Positions 1 to 5,403 are shown, counted from the stretch's first letter. The stretch: 5,909 nt of DNA from an uncultured Roseburia sp. (GCA_947564765.1 CANODN010000139.1:1-5909); one strand, 5' to 3'. The notes: generated from the letters alone by a model not told the origin. Numbers and translations are program-made.

Positions 1-52
1 TAATCCCCGCCAGCATCAGCGTGGAAATTGGATAATACACCATCGGCTTGTC
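1..52 (-). pseudogene. rmlA: 5'-truncated fragment of glucose-1-phosphate thymidylyltransferase (RmlA/RfbA)
   Basis: Reading the minus strand from base 52 to base 2 gives DKPMVYYPISTLMLAGI. This is the conserved RmlA stretch that normally follows KQLLP(V/I)Y near residues 25-45. From memory it differs from the E. coli protein at only two conservative positions. RmlA makes dTDP-glucose from dTTP and glucose-1-phosphate, the first step of dTDP-rhamnose synthesis. Upstream of the Asp codon the match stops abruptly: the codons read Ile-Arg-Cys-Ile-Ile instead of Leu-Pro-Val-Tyr, and an in-frame stop lies at 74-76. The N-terminal nucleotide-binding GGSGTRL motif is therefore absent from this side. 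The gene continues leftwards off the window, so its far end cannot be judged. I infer a broken gene, though a misassembled contig end would look the same. Confidence 0.75.
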
Positions 53-676
53 AATTATGCATCTAATGGCAAATCAGGCATTTTGTTTACAAACTGTATG
101 CTGCGTATTTATGGCAAGGGTCTGTTTTCATCTGAAAACAAATCCGTTGCCTATGCATCTGTTGATGAGGTGGTTTGCTGTGGTAAAAACAAATATAAAA
201 TTCACTCGTTCGATGGTGATTTAGAATTTATGATTCAGTCTGGACTAAATAATATTATGCAGAATCGCCTATGTGCATTTCTGAATGAAACTCTGTTTAC
301 AATTAAAAATATCAGGCAGCAGGAACTGTTATATATAAAAGATATTGATCAATCATCTTTGGAATGTGAGTGCGGAATGAAACTTCCGGTAAATGCAACA
401 ATATGTCCGGCTTGTTTTAAAATGTATACCAAGGACAATGTGTTTGTAGATACAATCCCATGTCGATTTTGTCAAAACAGAATACCGGTTGGTAAAAAAT
501 TTTGCAGCAAATGTGGAAATACAGTTGACGATGTATCTAAAACATTAAGTGTAACCAGCAGGGCAGAACAGGCATTTCGGTTTTGTCCTAATTGCGGGAT
601 AAAGTTGAAAGAAGGAAAAATTTTCTGCAGCAAATGCGGAACGAAAATTGCAGATAGGAGGATAATAAATGAGTAA
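53..676 (+). CDS. Zinc-ribbon protein with PH-like N-terminal region, 5' end missing
   Basis: I do not recognise a named gene. Coding character starts right after the rmlA fragment, with Tyr-Ala-Ser-Asn-Gly-Lys-Ser-Gly-Ile-Leu-Phe-Thr, and resembles the beta-rich PH-like modules often found in Firmicute zinc-ribbon proteins. The only candidate start before the first in-frame ATG (98) is TTG at 83, and it has no good ribosome binding site. The real N-terminus is therefore probably lost or to the left. Numbered from that TTG, three Cys4 zinc ribbons follow: C95/C97/C108/C111, C127/C130/C141/C144 and C168/C171/C182/C185. The last two are near copies (FCSKCG in each). There are no membrane segments or signal peptide, so a soluble cytoplasmic protein is likely. 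The stop codon lies inside the next gene, an 8-nt overlap suggesting translational coupling. The gene is AT-rich compared with ffh and gpmI. Its function is unknown; zinc binding is inferred from the cysteine spacing. Confidence 0.7.
   Translation, partial: NYASNGKSGILFTNCMLRIYGKGLFSSENKSVAYASVDEVVCCGKNKYKIHSFDGDLEFMIQSGLNNIMQNRLCAFLNETLFTIKNIRQQELLYIKDIDQSSLECECGMKLPVNATICPACFKMYTKDNVFVDTIPCRFCQNRIPVGKKFCSKCGNTVDDVSKTLSVTSRAEQAFRFCPNCGIKLKEGKIFCSKCGTKIADRRIINE
656..661 (+). promoter_or_regulatory. Ribosome binding site AGGAGG inside the end of the upstream gene
   Basis: A full AGGAGG lies 7 nt before the ATG at 669, within the last codons of the preceding zinc-ribbon gene. It fixes the start of the small membrane protein and would allow it to be translated even if the upstream gene is damaged. 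Confidence 0.8.
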
Positions 677-1031
677 ATTTTGTGTAAATTGCGGGGTGGA
701 ACTAGAAGACGATGAATTGTTTTGCGGTGATTGCGGAGCGGCGCAGCAAACATCTGTGAATTCACAGGAAAACGATATGGTTCAAAAGCAGCAGAAAATA
801 CCTGATGCATCGACGGATGTTAATCAAAAACAGTCTGGATTTGGCATAGCAGCCTTTGTTTTAGGAATCATTTCTATTCTTACAATGGGATGTTTTATTA
901 TTCCTGAAATTTTAGGAATCATTTTTGGGATTATTGGCATAAAAAAATCAGACAAACATACTTTGGCTTTGTTAGGATTGATATTTTCTATTATAAGTGC
1001 GCTGCTTATAGTTTTTATATTGTTAATTTGA
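669..1031 (+). CDS. Small zinc-ribbon membrane protein (DUF4190-like)
   Basis: This 120-aa protein opens with one zinc ribbon (C5, C8, C19, C22, the last pair in FCGDCG). A polar, Gln/Asn/Asp-rich linker covers about residues 25-56. The C-terminal half is hydrophobic: a first membrane segment at about 57-77, a short Gly/Ile-rich segment at about 81-91 ending in Lys-Lys, and a final segment at about 98-120. The GxxxG-like, Ile/Gly-rich pattern with LGIIFGIIGI resembles the DUF4190 family of small bacterial membrane proteins, whose function is not known. The zinc ribbon should face the cytoplasm. The gene overlaps the upstream zinc-ribbon gene by 8 nt and a terminator-like hairpin follows 35 nt after its stop, so the two form a unit. 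Like its neighbour it is AT-rich. It appears intact, but its promoter is not in the window. Confidence 0.8.
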   Translation: MSKFCVNCGVELEDDELFCGDCGAAQQTSVNSQENDMVQKQQKIPDASTDVNQKQSGFGIAAFVLGIISILTMGCFIIPEILGIIFGIIGIKKSDKHTLALLGLIFSIISALLIVFILLI

Positions 1032-1065
1032 AAAATAGCATACAGAAGATAAATTTTTAATGAAG

Positions 1066-1115
1066 AAAAGGATATTTGTAATTTCCAATGGGGAAAGGAA
1101 AGATATCCTTTTTTT
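1066..1115 (+). terminator. Likely intrinsic terminator after the zinc-ribbon pair
   Basis: The arm at 1066-1075 (AAAAGGATAT) pairs with 1103-1112 (ATATCCTTTT), and T-run bases 1109-1115 end the structure. A second small stem (TTCC 1083-1086 with GGAA 1092-1095) can form within the large loop. The outer stem is AT-rich and the loop is long, so efficiency is uncertain. Its position just after the membrane protein gene and before the ylxM promoter fits a transcription end. Confidence 0.6.
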
Positions 1116-1278
1116 CTGTGTGAGTGGGATATATGAAACTGACAGAACTGGTCTTTGATAAGCAAAAAAATATGCAGTAGATGTCCACAATAATGCTCAG
1201 AGGTTCCGTTGGATAGGAAGTAAAATAAGATGCTGATTTTCTATAGAAAAAGAACAATAGTTCGTAAAGAAAAAACAC

Positions 1279-1307
1279 TTGACACCAACTCTCAACTATG
1301 CTATGCT
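1279..1307 (+). promoter_or_regulatory. Sigma-A-type promoter of the ylxM-ffh-rpsP-khpA operon
   Basis: A perfect -35 box TTGACA (1279-1284) and a -10 box TATGCT (1302-1307) are separated by the ideal 17 nt. TATGCT also occurs in an overlapping copy at 1297-1302. The DNA from about 1240 to 1278 is rich in A-tracts and could act as an UP element. Transcription would start around 1313-1315, only about 16 nt before the ylxM ATG. GACACC (1281-1286) and GGTGTC (1314-1319) form an inverted repeat that brackets the -10 region. No other promoter is visible for the downstream genes. Confidence 0.8.
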
Positions 1308-1319
1308 ACTCAAGGTGTC

Positions 1320-1325
1320 GGAGGT
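1320..1325 (+). promoter_or_regulatory. Ribosome binding site deciding the ylxM start
   Basis: GGAGGT lies 4 nt before ATG 1330. An in-frame TTG at 1279 is the -35 promoter box itself and cannot be part of the message, so ATG 1330 is the real start. Confidence 0.8.
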
Positions 1326-1329
1326 AGAA

Positions 1330-1665
1330 ATGGAAGCAAAGCTAAAACAGGCATATCTCTATGACTTCTATGGAGAACTGTTAAACGATCATCAGAGAAA
1401 AGTATACGAAGATTTTTACTTTAACGATTTGACCTTAAGCGAGATTGCAGAGGAAGAGGGCATCAGCCGCCAGGGTGTGCATGATCTGGTGAAACGCTCC
1501 GCAAAGGCATTGGAAGAGTACGAGAAGAAACTGCATCTGGTAGAGAAGTTTCTGAATATAAAAGACAAAGTGGAAAAGATCCAGAAACTGGTACAGGAAG
1601 AAAATCAGGAGACTGCAAGAACAGAAATTGCAGCAATTTCCGAAGAAATATTAGAGTGCATTTAA
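1330..1665 (+). CDS. ylxM: YlxM family HTH protein, signal recognition particle-associated
   Basis: The product is a 111-aa, acidic, helical, cytoplasmic protein. Residues about 20-55 form a helix-turn-helix like sigma factor region 4 (LTLSEIAEEEGISRQGVHDL at 34-53). A charged, coiled-coil-like tail follows at about 55-111. YlxM is encoded next to ffh in most Firmicutes; in streptococci the family has been reported to interact with the SRP and modulate its GTPase activity, so it may be an SRP accessory factor rather than a classical DNA-binding regulator. The length is usual for the family. It is the first gene of the operon, with a predicted leader of only about 16 nt, and lies 21 nt before ffh. 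The start was chosen from GGAGGT at 1320 and because the promoter overlaps any longer reading. Confidence 0.93.
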   Translation: MEAKLKQAYLYDFYGELLNDHQRKVYEDFYFNDLTLSEIAEEEGISRQGVHDLVKRSAKALEEYEKKLHLVEKFLNIKDKVEKIQKLVQEENQETARTEIAAISEEILECI

Positions 1666-1686
1666 TATCAATCAGAGGTTTAGAAT

Positions 1687-3036
1687 ATGGCATTTGATAA
1701 TCTGTCCGAGAAATTACAGAATATATTTAAAAATTTAAGAAGTAAAGGAAGACTGACGGAAGAAGACGTCAAAGCCGCCTTAAAGGAAGTCAAACTGGCA
1801 TTGTTAGAGGCTGACGTTAATTTCCGGGTAGTCAAGCAATTTGTGAAGACAGTCCAGGAGCGGGCAATCGGTCAGGATGTCATGAACGGATTGAATCCAG
1901 GGCAAATGGTCATTAAGATTGTAAATGAGGAAATGATCAGCCTTATGGGTTCCGAAACTACAGAGATCAAGCTTAAACCGGGAAACGAAGTAACTGTTAT
2001 TATGATGGCAGGACTTCAGGGCGCAGGTAAAACAACCACAACTGCCAAAATTGCAGGAAAGCTAAAGCAAAAGGGCAGAAAGCCCCTGCTTGCAGCCTGT
2101 GACGTATACCGTCCGGCAGCCATTGAACAGTTAAAGATCAACGGTGAAAAACAGGGCGTGGAAGTGTTTTCCATGGGAGATAAGATAAGTCCGGTAGACA
2201 TTGCCAAAGGAGCCGTGGAGCATGCCAAAAAGCACAGTTTCAACGTTGTGATTATAGATACCGCCGGACGTCTTCATATTGACGAAGATATGATGGAAGA
2301 ACTTTCTGCAATCAAGGAAAACGTCGATGTATTCCAGACCATTCTGGTGGTGGATTCCATGACTGGTCAGGATGCCGTGAATGTAGCCAAGATGTTTGAT
2401 GAAAAAATCAGTGTAGACGGCGTGATTCTGACGAAGTTAGACGGCGATACAAGAGGCGGTGCGGCCCTTTCCATACGGGCAGTAACCGGTCGGCCCATTC
2501 TTTATGTAGGTATGGGGGAGAAACTTTCTGATTTGGAGCAGTTTTATCCGGAGCGTATGGCGTCCCGTATATTGGGTATGGGAGATGTGCTGACGATGAT
2601 TGAGAAGGCACAGGAGGCCATTGACGAAGAGGAAGCCAAGAAGTTAGGACAGAAGATGAAAAAAGCGGAGTTCGACTTTGAGGATTATCTAAGCTCCATG
2701 TCTCAGATGAAGAAAATGGGAGGGCTTTCCAGTATTCTGGGCATGATGCCCGGCATGGGCGGGATGAAGATGCCCGATATCGATGAGGCAGAGGCGGAAA
2801 AGGGAATGAAACGGACCGAATCCATTATTTATTCCATGACGCCGGAAGAAAGACGAAATCCGTCGTTATTAAATCCCAGCCGTAAGCGCAGAATTGCAGA
2901 CGGCGCAGGAGTAAATATCGCTGAGGTCAACCGTCTGGTGAAACAGTTTGAACAGGCCCGGAAAATGATGAAACAGATTCCCGGCATGATGGGAGGCAAA
3001 CGGGGCAAAAAAGGAAGATTCCCGTTTCCCTTTTAA
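1687..3036 (+). CDS. ffh: Signal recognition particle GTPase Ffh (SRP54)
   Basis: The product is a 449-aa Ffh, a typical length. It binds signal sequences emerging from ribosomes and, with SRP RNA and receptor FtsY, delivers the chains to the membrane translocase. The N-terminal four-helix domain spans about residues 1-90. The GTPase domain has the P-loop GLQGAGKTT (109-117), DTAGR (191-195), the DSMTGQD segment (223-229), TKLDGD (249-254) and the closing GMGEKLSDLE (275-284). The Met-rich M domain starts at about 328, has the flexible finger-loop region GGLSSILGMMPGM (345-357) and the SRP RNA-binding SRKRRIADGAG (398-408), and ends in a basic tail. All key motifs are intact. A modest AGAGGT (1674-1679) precedes ATG 1687. 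The gene is co-transcribed with ylxM. ftsY, often close by in Firmicutes, is not in the window. Confidence 0.98.
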   Translation: MAFDNLSEKLQNIFKNLRSKGRLTEEDVKAALKEVKLALLEADVNFRVVKQFVKTVQERAIGQDVMNGLNPGQMVIKIVNEEMISLMGSETTEIKLKPGNEVTVIMMAGLQGAGKTTTTAKIAGKLKQKGRKPLLAACDVYRPAAIEQLKINGEKQGVEVFSMGDKISPVDIAKGAVEHAKKHSFNVVIIDTAGRLHIDEDMMEELSAIKENVDVFQTILVVDSMTGQDAVNVAKMFDEKISVDGVILTKLDGDTRGGAALSIRAVTGRPILYVGMGEKLSDLEQFYPERMASRILGMGDVLTMIEKAQEAIDEEEAKKLGQKMKKAEFDFEDYLSSMSQMKKMGGLSSILGMMPGMGGMKMPDIDEAEAEKGMKRTESIIYSMTPEERRNPSLLNPSRKRRIADGAGVNIAEVNRLVKQFEQARKMMKQIPGMMGGKRGKKGRFPFPF

Positions 3037-3045
3037 AGCGAGATG

Positions 3046-3061
3046 AAAGCAGACTTGCTTT
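3046..3061 (+). other. Small hairpin between ffh and rpsP
   Basis: AAAGCA (3046-3051) and TGCTTT (3056-3061) form a 6-bp stem with a 4-nt GACT loop in the 63-nt gap between ffh and the rpsP start. No T-run follows, so it is not an intrinsic terminator. It could be an mRNA processing or stability element, or chance. Confidence 0.35.
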
Positions 3062-3084
3062 GATCATATAAATAATAAAAATTC

Positions 3085-3093
3085 AGGAGGTGA
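3085..3093 (+). promoter_or_regulatory. Near-perfect Shine-Dalgarno sequence of rpsP
   Basis: AGGAGGTGA is complementary over nine bases to the usual 16S rRNA 3' end. An in-frame ATG at 3094 directly abuts it and is too close to be used. ATG 3100 has proper spacing and begins the canonical MAVKIRLRR, so it is the real start. Confidence 0.85.
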
Positions 3094-3099
3094 ATGCAA

Positions 3100-3345
3100 A
3101 TGGCAGTTAAAATCAGATTGAGAAGAATGGGAAAGAAAAAGGCTCCTTTCTATAGAATCATTGTAGCGGATTCCAGATCTCCGAGAGACGGAAGATTCAT
3201 CGAGGAAATCGGTACTTATGATCCCACGAAAGATCCGACAGAATACCGTGTAAACGAGGAACTGGCAAAGAAATGGTTAGCAAACGGCGCACAGCCGACA
3301 GATACGGTAAGCAGAATTTTCAAAGCGGCAGGCATTGAGAAATAA
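3100..3345 (+). CDS. rpsP: 30S ribosomal protein bS16
   Basis: The product is an 81-aa S16, the usual size. S16 is a basic protein that binds 16S rRNA in the body of the 30S subunit and assists its assembly. Family hallmarks are the start MAVKIRLRRMGKKKAPFYRI, the VADSRSPRDGRFIEEIGTYD block (about 22-41) and the closing part with GAQPTDTV and a final amphipathic helix. It lacks cysteines and has no insertions or extensions. Its very strong ribosome binding site, in contrast to the modest one of ffh, fits the need for much more ribosomal protein than Ffh from the same transcript. It lies 63 nt after ffh and 12 nt before khpA. Confidence 0.97.
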   Translation: MAVKIRLRRMGKKKAPFYRIIVADSRSPRDGRFIEEIGTYDPTKDPTEYRVNEELAKKWLANGAQPTDTVSRIFKAAGIEK

Positions 3346-3351
3346 GAGGTG
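3345..3351 (+). promoter_or_regulatory. Ribosome binding site of khpA
   Basis: AGAGGTG directly follows the rpsP stop and lies 6 nt before ATG 3358. GTG codons at 3349 and 3355 are in frame, but the first lies inside this site. ATG 3358, giving MKELVE, is the conserved start. Confidence 0.7.
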
Positions 3352-3357
3352 TTAGTG

Positions 3358-3588
3358 ATGAAAGAATTAGTAGAAGTAATTGCAAAATCACTGGTGGATT
3401 ACCCGGATGAAGTTGTCGTTACCGAAAAGGAAACGGACAGAGCCATTGTATTGGAACTGCGCGTGGCACAGTCTGATATGGGTAAGGTAATCGGCAAGCA
3501 GGGACGTATTGCAAAAGCAATTCGTTCCGTTGTAAAAGCAGCAGCCTCAAAGGAAGAGAAAAAAGTCACTGTTGATATTGTGCAGTAA
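3358..3588 (+). CDS. khpA: KH-domain RNA-binding protein KhpA (YlqC)
   Basis: This 76-aa protein is essentially a single type II KH domain. The RNA-binding GxxG loop is GKQG at residues 46-49 (context MGKVIGKQGRIAKAIR, 41-56), flanked by the usual helices and a final beta strand ending in DIVQ. In streptococci and lactobacilli KhpA pairs with KhpB/Jag and affects cell elongation and division through RNA binding; that role is transferred here from the family. It lies 12 nt after rpsP and is clearly in the same operon. In many Firmicutes the next genes are rimM, trmD and rplS, but here gpmI follows. The stop codon TAA shares its last A with an ATG that is in frame with gpmI. Confidence 0.95.
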   Translation: MKELVEVIAKSLVDYPDEVVVTEKETDRAIVLELRVAQSDMGKVIGKQGRIAKAIRSVVKAAASKEEKKVTVDIVQ

Positions 3589-3592
3589 TGGT

Positions 3593-3619
3593 AGCAGTTC
3601 AGTCTTTGACTGAACTGTT
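3593..3619 (+). terminator. Perfect hairpin between khpA and gpmI; weak terminator or mRNA element
   Basis: CAGTTCAGTC (3595-3604) pairs perfectly with GACTGAACTG (3608-3617) around a TTT loop, and a G-U and an A-U pair can extend the stem to 3593-3619. It is followed by TTATTGT, a poor U-tract. It lies in the 56-nt gap before gpmI. It may be a leaky terminator lowering gpmI expression from the operon promoter, a processing site, or a stability element protecting the upstream message. The structure is certain; the role is inferred. Confidence 0.5.
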
Positions 3620-3633
3620 ATTGTATGGCATAT

Positions 3634-3639
3634 GGAGGG
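3634..3639 (+). promoter_or_regulatory. Ribosome binding site deciding the gpmI start
   Basis: GGAGGG lies 5 nt before ATG 3645. The in-frame ATG at 3588 would add 19 residues encoded by the hairpin region and has no comparable site. Confidence 0.8.
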
Positions 3640-3644
3640 ATATT

Positions 3645-5186
3645 ATGAGTAAAAAACCAACCGTATTGATGATTTTAGATGGTTTTGGATTAAACGACAA
3701 GACCGAAGGCAACGCCATAGCACAGGCAGATACACCTGTCATTGATAAATTAATGAAGGACTATCCTTTCGTAAAGGGATATGCCAGCGGTCTGTCAGTC
3801 GGTCTTCCGGACGGACAGATGGGCAATTCCGAGGTAGGTCATTTAAATATGGGCGCCGGAAGAATTGTATACCAGGAGCTGACCAGAATTACAAAAGAGA
3901 TTGAAGACGGAACCTTCTTTGCGAATCCGGAATTGCTGAATGCAGTAGCCAATGTAAAGAAAAACGGCTCCAAGTTGCATTTATACGGTCTTTTATCGGA
4001 TGGCGGCGTTCACAGCCATAATACACATTTATATGGATTGCTGGAGCTGGCCAAAAGAGAAGGTGTGAAGGATGTATATGTACATTGCTTCTTAGACGGA
4101 AGAGACACCTCCCCAACCTCCGGAAAAGGCTTTATTGCAGAGCTGGAAGAGAAGATGAAGGAAATCGGCGTCGGAAAGATCGCATCCATTTGCGGCCGTT
4201 ACTATGTCATGGATAGAGATAACCGCTGGGATCGTGTGGAGGCAGCTTACAAAGCCCTTACACTTGGGGAAGGCGAGCAGGCAGACAGCGCTCTTGGGGC
4301 GATTACGACATCTTATGAAGCAGATAAGACAGACGAATTTGTTCTGCCTACAGTAATTTGTGAGAACGGTGCACCGGTTGCAACGATTGATGATAAAGAC
4401 AGTATTATTTTCTTTAATTTCCGTCCGGACCGTGCAAGAGAGATCACAAGAACCTTCTGTGCAGACGAATTTACCGGCTTTGACCGAGGACCGAGAAAAG
4501 ACGTTACGTATGTATGCTTTAGTGAATACGATGTAACGATTCCCAATAAACAGATTGCGTTCAAAAAAGTAGAGCTGAAAAACACCTTCGGACAGTTTTT
4601 GGCAGATCACGGCAAAACCCAGGCGAGAATTGCAGAAACAGAGAAATATGCACATGTTACATTTTTCTTTAACGGCGGTGTGGAGGAGCCGAATCCGGGT
4701 GAAGAGCGGATTCTGGTAAATTCTCCAAAGGTCGCTACCTATGATTTACAGCCGGAGATGAGTGCTCCTATGGTATGCGATAAGCTGGTAGAGGCAATTA
4801 AGTCAGACAAATATGACGTGATTATCATCAATTTTGCCAATCCGGATATGGTAGGCCATACCGGAGTATTAGATGCGGCAGTTAAGGCAGTGGAAACCGT
4901 CGACAGCTGTGTCGGACGGGCAGTGGATGCTCTCGTAGAAGTCGGCGGCCAGATGTTCATCTGTGCCGATCACGGAAATGTGGAGCAGCTGATTGATTAC
5001 GAAAACGGCGGCAGCTTTACCGCTCACACAATCAATCCAGTTCCCTTTATCCTTGTTAACTACGATCCGGCCTATACGTTAAAAGAGGGCGGTTGTCTGG
5101 CAGATATCGTTCCGACCATGATTGAAATGATGGGTATGGAGCAGCCGGCAGAAATGACGGGAACATCTTTACTGATTAAGAAATAA
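3645..5186 (+). CDS. gpmI: 2,3-bisphosphoglycerate-independent phosphoglycerate mutase
   Basis: The product is a 513-aa cytoplasmic enzyme that interconverts 3- and 2-phosphoglycerate in glycolysis and gluconeogenesis using two Mn ions and a phosphoserine intermediate. Alkaline phosphatase-fold metal ligands and active-site residues are present: D12 (MILDGFG), nucleophile S62 in GNSEVGH, H123 (GGVHSH), D151 and R152 (DGRDTSP), R185 and R191, R260 and R263 (FRPDRAR), K334 (EKYAHVTFFFNGG), D401 and H405 (DMVGHTG), D442 and H443 (ADHGN) and H461 (AHTINPVP, where most relatives have HTTNPVP). The length equals the classical Bacillus-type enzyme. ATG 3645 is chosen from GGAGGG and the conserved start SKKPTVLMILDGFG. 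No promoter is visible in the 56-nt gap after khpA, so it probably depends on read-through from the ribosomal/SRP operon. A strong terminator follows. Grouping with tpiA, pgk or eno, common elsewhere, is not seen here. Confidence 0.97.
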   Translation: MSKKPTVLMILDGFGLNDKTEGNAIAQADTPVIDKLMKDYPFVKGYASGLSVGLPDGQMGNSEVGHLNMGAGRIVYQELTRITKEIEDGTFFANPELLNAVANVKKNGSKLHLYGLLSDGGVHSHNTHLYGLLELAKREGVKDVYVHCFLDGRDTSPTSGKGFIAELEEKMKEIGVGKIASICGRYYVMDRDNRWDRVEAAYKALTLGEGEQADSALGAITTSYEADKTDEFVLPTVICENGAPVATIDDKDSIIFFNFRPDRAREITRTFCADEFTGFDRGPRKDVTYVCFSEYDVTIPNKQIAFKKVELKNTFGQFLADHGKTQARIAETEKYAHVTFFFNGGVEEPNPGEERILVNSPKVATYDLQPEMSAPMVCDKLVEAIKSDKYDVIIINFANPDMVGHTGVLDAAVKAVETVDSCVGRAVDALVEVGGQMFICADHGNVEQLIDYENGGSFTAHTINPVPFILVNYDPAYTLKEGGCLADIVPTMIEMMGMEQPAEMTGTSLLIKK

Positions 5187-5206
5187 AGATACAGATAATT
5201 ATCATG

Positions 5207-5240
5207 AAACAGGGTATACAGATGTATGCTCTGTTTTTTT
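5207..5240 (+). terminator. Strong intrinsic terminator after gpmI
   Basis: A 13-bp stem (5207-5219 with 5224-5236, including two G-U pairs) closes a 4-nt loop, and seven T residues (5234-5240) follow. It begins 20 nt after the gpmI stop and ends the operon. Confidence 0.92.
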
Positions 5241-5252
5241 GCGCAAAATTAC

Positions 5253-5316
5253 TCTGCAGATTCTTATACGGATACTGCAGTAAGATATAAAGTTTCGGAA
5301 TGAACCGTGATTCATT
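5253..5316. promoter_or_regulatory. Cluster of palindromes upstream of the WYL regulator promoter
   Basis: TCTGCAGA (5253-5260) and TACTGCAGTA (5273-5282) are perfect palindromes whose centres lie 21 bp apart, about two helical turns. Further on, AATGAA (5299-5304) and TTCATT (5311-5316) form an inverted repeat with a 6-nt spacer. All lie upstream of the promoter at 5351. They could be binding sites for the regulator itself or another dimeric protein, but short palindromes also occur by chance. Confidence 0.3.
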
Positions 5317-5350
5317 AAGACAAGAAAGAAAAGACAGTGGTCAGCAGGAT

Positions 5351-5378
5351 TTGGGTTGTGGTAGTATAAGATTATAAT
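5351..5378 (+). promoter_or_regulatory. Promoter of the WYL regulator gene
   Basis: A perfect -10 box TATAAT (5373-5378) is preceded at 16 nt by TTGGGT (5351-5356), a four-of-six -35 match. The start of transcription would fall near 5385. A GGAGAGG ribosome binding site (5391-5397) then leads to ATG 5404. Confidence 0.65.
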
Positions 5379-5403
5379 GACAAATGAAAAGGAGAGGATT
5401 CAC

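Noticed and set aside
472..810. 112-codon minus-strand ORF across the two zinc-ribbon genes
   Set aside because: It is an antisense shadow. The plus-strand frames have spaced cysteine motifs and a real ribosome binding site.
1133..1180. Fifteen-codon mini-ORF after the zinc-ribbon terminator
   Set aside because: It is very short, has no good ribosome binding site and resembles nothing I know.
1279..1329. Longer ylxM starting at TTG 1279
   Set aside because: The TTG is the -35 promoter box and the extra 17 codons lie across the promoter. ATG 1330 has a proper ribosome binding site.
1230..1371. Small plus-strand ORF running across the ylxM promoter and start
   Set aside because: It overlaps the promoter and ylxM in another frame, and its sequence is low-complexity and basic without a motif.
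3094..3099. rpsP start at ATG 3094
   Set aside because: It abuts the Shine-Dalgarno sequence. ATG 3100 gives the conserved MAVKIRLRR start.
3606..3634. gpmI promoter using TTGACT at 3606 as -35 box
   Set aside because: No acceptable -10 box lies at the right distance, and the transcript would start after the gpmI ribosome binding site. TTGACT is part of the hairpin.
4092..4655. 187-codon minus-strand ORF inside gpmI
   Set aside because: It is a shadow of a fully conserved gene. It is rich in Cys, Ile and Phe with no domain pattern and no ribosome binding site.
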